A program made the translations under genes and the position numbers. The notes beneath the pieces were generated by a model, which did no database searches, had not been told where the DNA came from, and was given only the letters and a program-made list of their open reading frames with translations. From the NCBI GenBank assembly GCA_964469565.1, contig CAYXZD010000002.1:1-64000 (forward strand): a stretch of DNA of 64,000 nucleotides, in the 5' to 3' direction. The number at the start of each line of letters is the position of its first letter. Position 1 is the stretch's first letter. Positions 62,851 to 64,000 of the stretch are shown here, in pieces. The stretch is from GCA-2720975 sp964469565 (lineage in GTDB: Bacteria > Planctomycetota > UBA1135 > GCA-002686595).

Positions 62851-63525
62851 GTGATGGGCCAATCCACACGACAACCCCAGCGGGTGAGCGCCACCTGGCA
62901 AGCCGATCAGGCAGGGGAACATTACGTCGGAGCGCGGTGGAGCAGCCGCCGGCGGAAGCAGCACGACCCGCGGCTCGTGACCCGGGCCCTGGCACCCCTG
63001 CGCTCCCAGATCGCGGACACCCCCCTGCTCGACGCGCCCTGCGGGGCTGGGCGGCTGCAAGCCTGCCTGGTCGCACTTGGAGGCCGGTATGTGGGCCTCG
63101 ACATTTCCGAGGGAATGCTCGCTGCTGGACCCAAGAGAGAGGTCATCCATGGATCTGCCTGGTCCCTGCCCTTTGCAGACCAGAGCTTTGGAGCGGTGGT
63201 CTGCTGTCGGTTATTCCATCACCTAAGCGACGACTCGCAAAGAGCTTCCCTCATGACTGAACTCATGCGAGTCAGTTCAGGCCCTGTCCTCATGTCCTTT
63301 TGGGATGCAGGCTCGTGGCATGCATGGCGCCGACGGAACAACCTCCGCCGGGCCCGGCACCCTGACAGCCGCCAGGCCATTTCGAGGGGCCACCTGCTCG
63401 AGCTCGTCCAGCAATGCGGAGGCCGGCCCCTATCGATACATGCCAGCTTCCGATTCGTCTCTCAGCAGACATTCTTGCTCTGGGAGCGTGCGCCCGAGCG
63501 CACTGCATCCAACGACAGCGCATAG
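62851..63525 (+). CDS. Class I SAM-dependent methyltransferase
   Basis: The start is GTG at 62851, with ATG at 62854 as an equally good alternative. The 224-residue protein has motif I LLDAPCGAGRLQ, GLDISEGMLA, and HGSAWSLPFADQSFGAVVCCRLFHHLSD, which form the SAM site. No specific acceptor motif is visible. It is divergent from the aldehyde dehydrogenase (32-base gap) and the next gene starts one base after its stop codon, so the two are probably co-transcribed. That neighbour belongs to the LPS-kinase family, so an envelope-sugar or lipid acceptor is plausible. Confidence 0.82.
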   Translation: MMGQSTRQPQRVSATWQADQAGEHYVGARWSSRRRKQHDPRLVTRALAPLRSQIADTPLLDAPCGAGRLQACLVALGGRYVGLDISEGMLAAGPKREVIHGSAWSLPFADQSFGAVVCCRLFHHLSDDSQRASLMTELMRVSSGPVLMSFWDAGSWHAWRRRNNLRRARHPDSRQAISRGHLLELVQQCGGRPLSIHASFRFVSQQTFLLWERAPERTASNDSA

Positions 63526-63526
63526 C

Positions 63527-64000
63527 ATGACCCGACCCTTCCCCATCCCCAAGCCCAGCACCGTACAGGGCACAAGTCTGAGCACACTCAGTCAATCGAA
63601 CTTGGCCGCCGCTGACGAGCTTCACTCGGGGAATGTCGATGTCAGTGCCCGTGTGTTTGACTGCCCCCAAGGGAGGATGCAAATCCATGGCTGGGTCGCC
63701 GGCAGCCTTGCAGAAGCGCACCAACTTGGACTGCGCCTCATGCAACGTGAAGCTCCCACAGGCGAAATGCTCACTTTCGCCGGGGCCAACTGTTATGCCA
63801 AGGCTAGCTTCCTCGTGGGAAAGACACGTTGGCGGCACGGCCTACGGCAGGGGCTCCTGCGCAACCGAACACCGCGTGTGCAGGAGTACTTCAATTTGTG
63901 CTGGCTCCACAATCGACACTTTCAAGTGCCCCTGCCCCTCGTGGGTGGTGCCGTCCACAAGAGAGGCTTGCCTGTCTTTCAGTTCTTGATCACACGTGCA
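63527..64000 (+). CDS. LPS-kinase-family protein, N-terminal part (3'-partial)
   Basis: An ATG at 63527, one base after the methyltransferase stop codon, opens a frame of 158 codons that runs off the window. The visible part has SARVFDCPQGRMQIHGW, then KASFLVGKTRWRHGLRQGLL and TPRVQEYFNLCWLHNRH, then VHKRGLPVFQFLITRA. This matches the N-lobe of WaaP/KdkA-type kinases, with the ATP-binding Lys likely in KASF or VGKTRW. The catalytic HxD part lies outside. It is a second member of the family in the window beside the 53.2 kb gene. Confidence 0.78.
   Translation, partial: MTRPFPIPKPSTVQGTSLSTLSQSNLAAADELHSGNVDVSARVFDCPQGRMQIHGWVAGSLAEAHQLGLRLMQREAPTGEMLTFAGANCYAKASFLVGKTRWRHGLRQGLLRNRTPRVQEYFNLCWLHNRHFQVPLPLVGGAVHKRGLPVFQFLITRA

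Overview
The window looks like a chromosomal segment of an uncultivated or poorly described Planctomycetota bacterium. This is inferred from gene content, not from a marker gene. The supporting features are two secreted FG-GAP proteins with a shared C-terminal module of the kind seen in marine planctomycetes, a Rieske/split-cytochrome-b operon with a giant multiheme cytochrome c, a pyrophosphate-type phosphofructokinase, an ECF sigma/anti-sigma/CHAT operon, and lipid A and LPS-core enzymes that imply a Gram-negative envelope. Shine-Dalgarno sites are often weak, and GTG and TTG starts are frequent. No phage, insertion sequence or CRISPR array is visible.

Layout. 1-10.2 kb (minus strand): a secreted PDZ protein ending in Cys-rich 14-residue repeats and cut by the window edge; a secreted cupredoxin; then a respiratory bc-type operon that reads HEAT protein, Rieske, cytochrome b N-half, cytochrome b C-half with extra membrane helices, and a 1262-residue octaheme cytochrome c. 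A good -35/-10 promoter lies ahead of the HEAT gene. 10.3-21.5 kb: PPi-type phosphofructokinase, tRNA-Leu with an AAG anticodon, a large membrane-anchored protein of unknown function, an aminotransferase, the organoarsenical exporter ArsJ, an HD phosphohydrolase, the heptose epimerase HldD, a DUF3524 glycosyltransferase related to tRNA-queuosine mannosyltransferase, and a small anchored protein with three YHS-like Cys modules. 21.5-30.5 kb (minus): an operon of beta-oxidation enzymes (two thiolases, 3-hydroxyacyl-CoA dehydrogenase, enoyl-CoA hydratase), two cyclophilins, a swivel-first fused aconitase/isopropylmalate isomerase and a LeuB-like dehydrogenase. 30.9-40.9 kb: SirB1-like protein, two FG-GAP paralogues, exonuclease III, a DUF2029 membrane protein, a DEAD-box helicase, and a ferredoxin-IspH pair that overlaps by one base. 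40.9-47.5 kb (minus): a DUF481 outer-membrane protein, then a second acyl-CoA operon (thiolase, 3-hydroxyacyl-CoA dehydrogenase, two acyl-CoA dehydrogenases, a small HTH protein, an MBL-fold hydrolase). 48.1-53.2 kb (plus): ECF sigma factor, anti-sigma factor, TPR-CHAT protease and a small protein, closed by a strong terminator. 53.2-56.6 kb: LPS kinase/pseudokinase, lipid A acyltransferase and a glycosyltransferase. 56.6-62.8 kb (minus): UvrD helicase, a sigma-54 activator without a DNA-binding domain, an FHA-like membrane protein and an aldehyde dehydrogenase. 62.9-64 kb: a methyltransferase and the start of a second LPS-kinase-family gene.

Taken together, the genes point to an aerobic or respiring heterotroph that oxidises acyl-CoA substrates, feeds quinol electrons through a heme-rich bc complex, makes an LPS-containing outer membrane and uses both ECF and sigma-54 signalling. 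The most unusual items are the tRNA-Leu(AAG), the octaheme bc operon, the sigma/anti-sigma/CHAT operon, the kinase-pseudokinase fusion, and the helicase/sigma-54/FHA operon.
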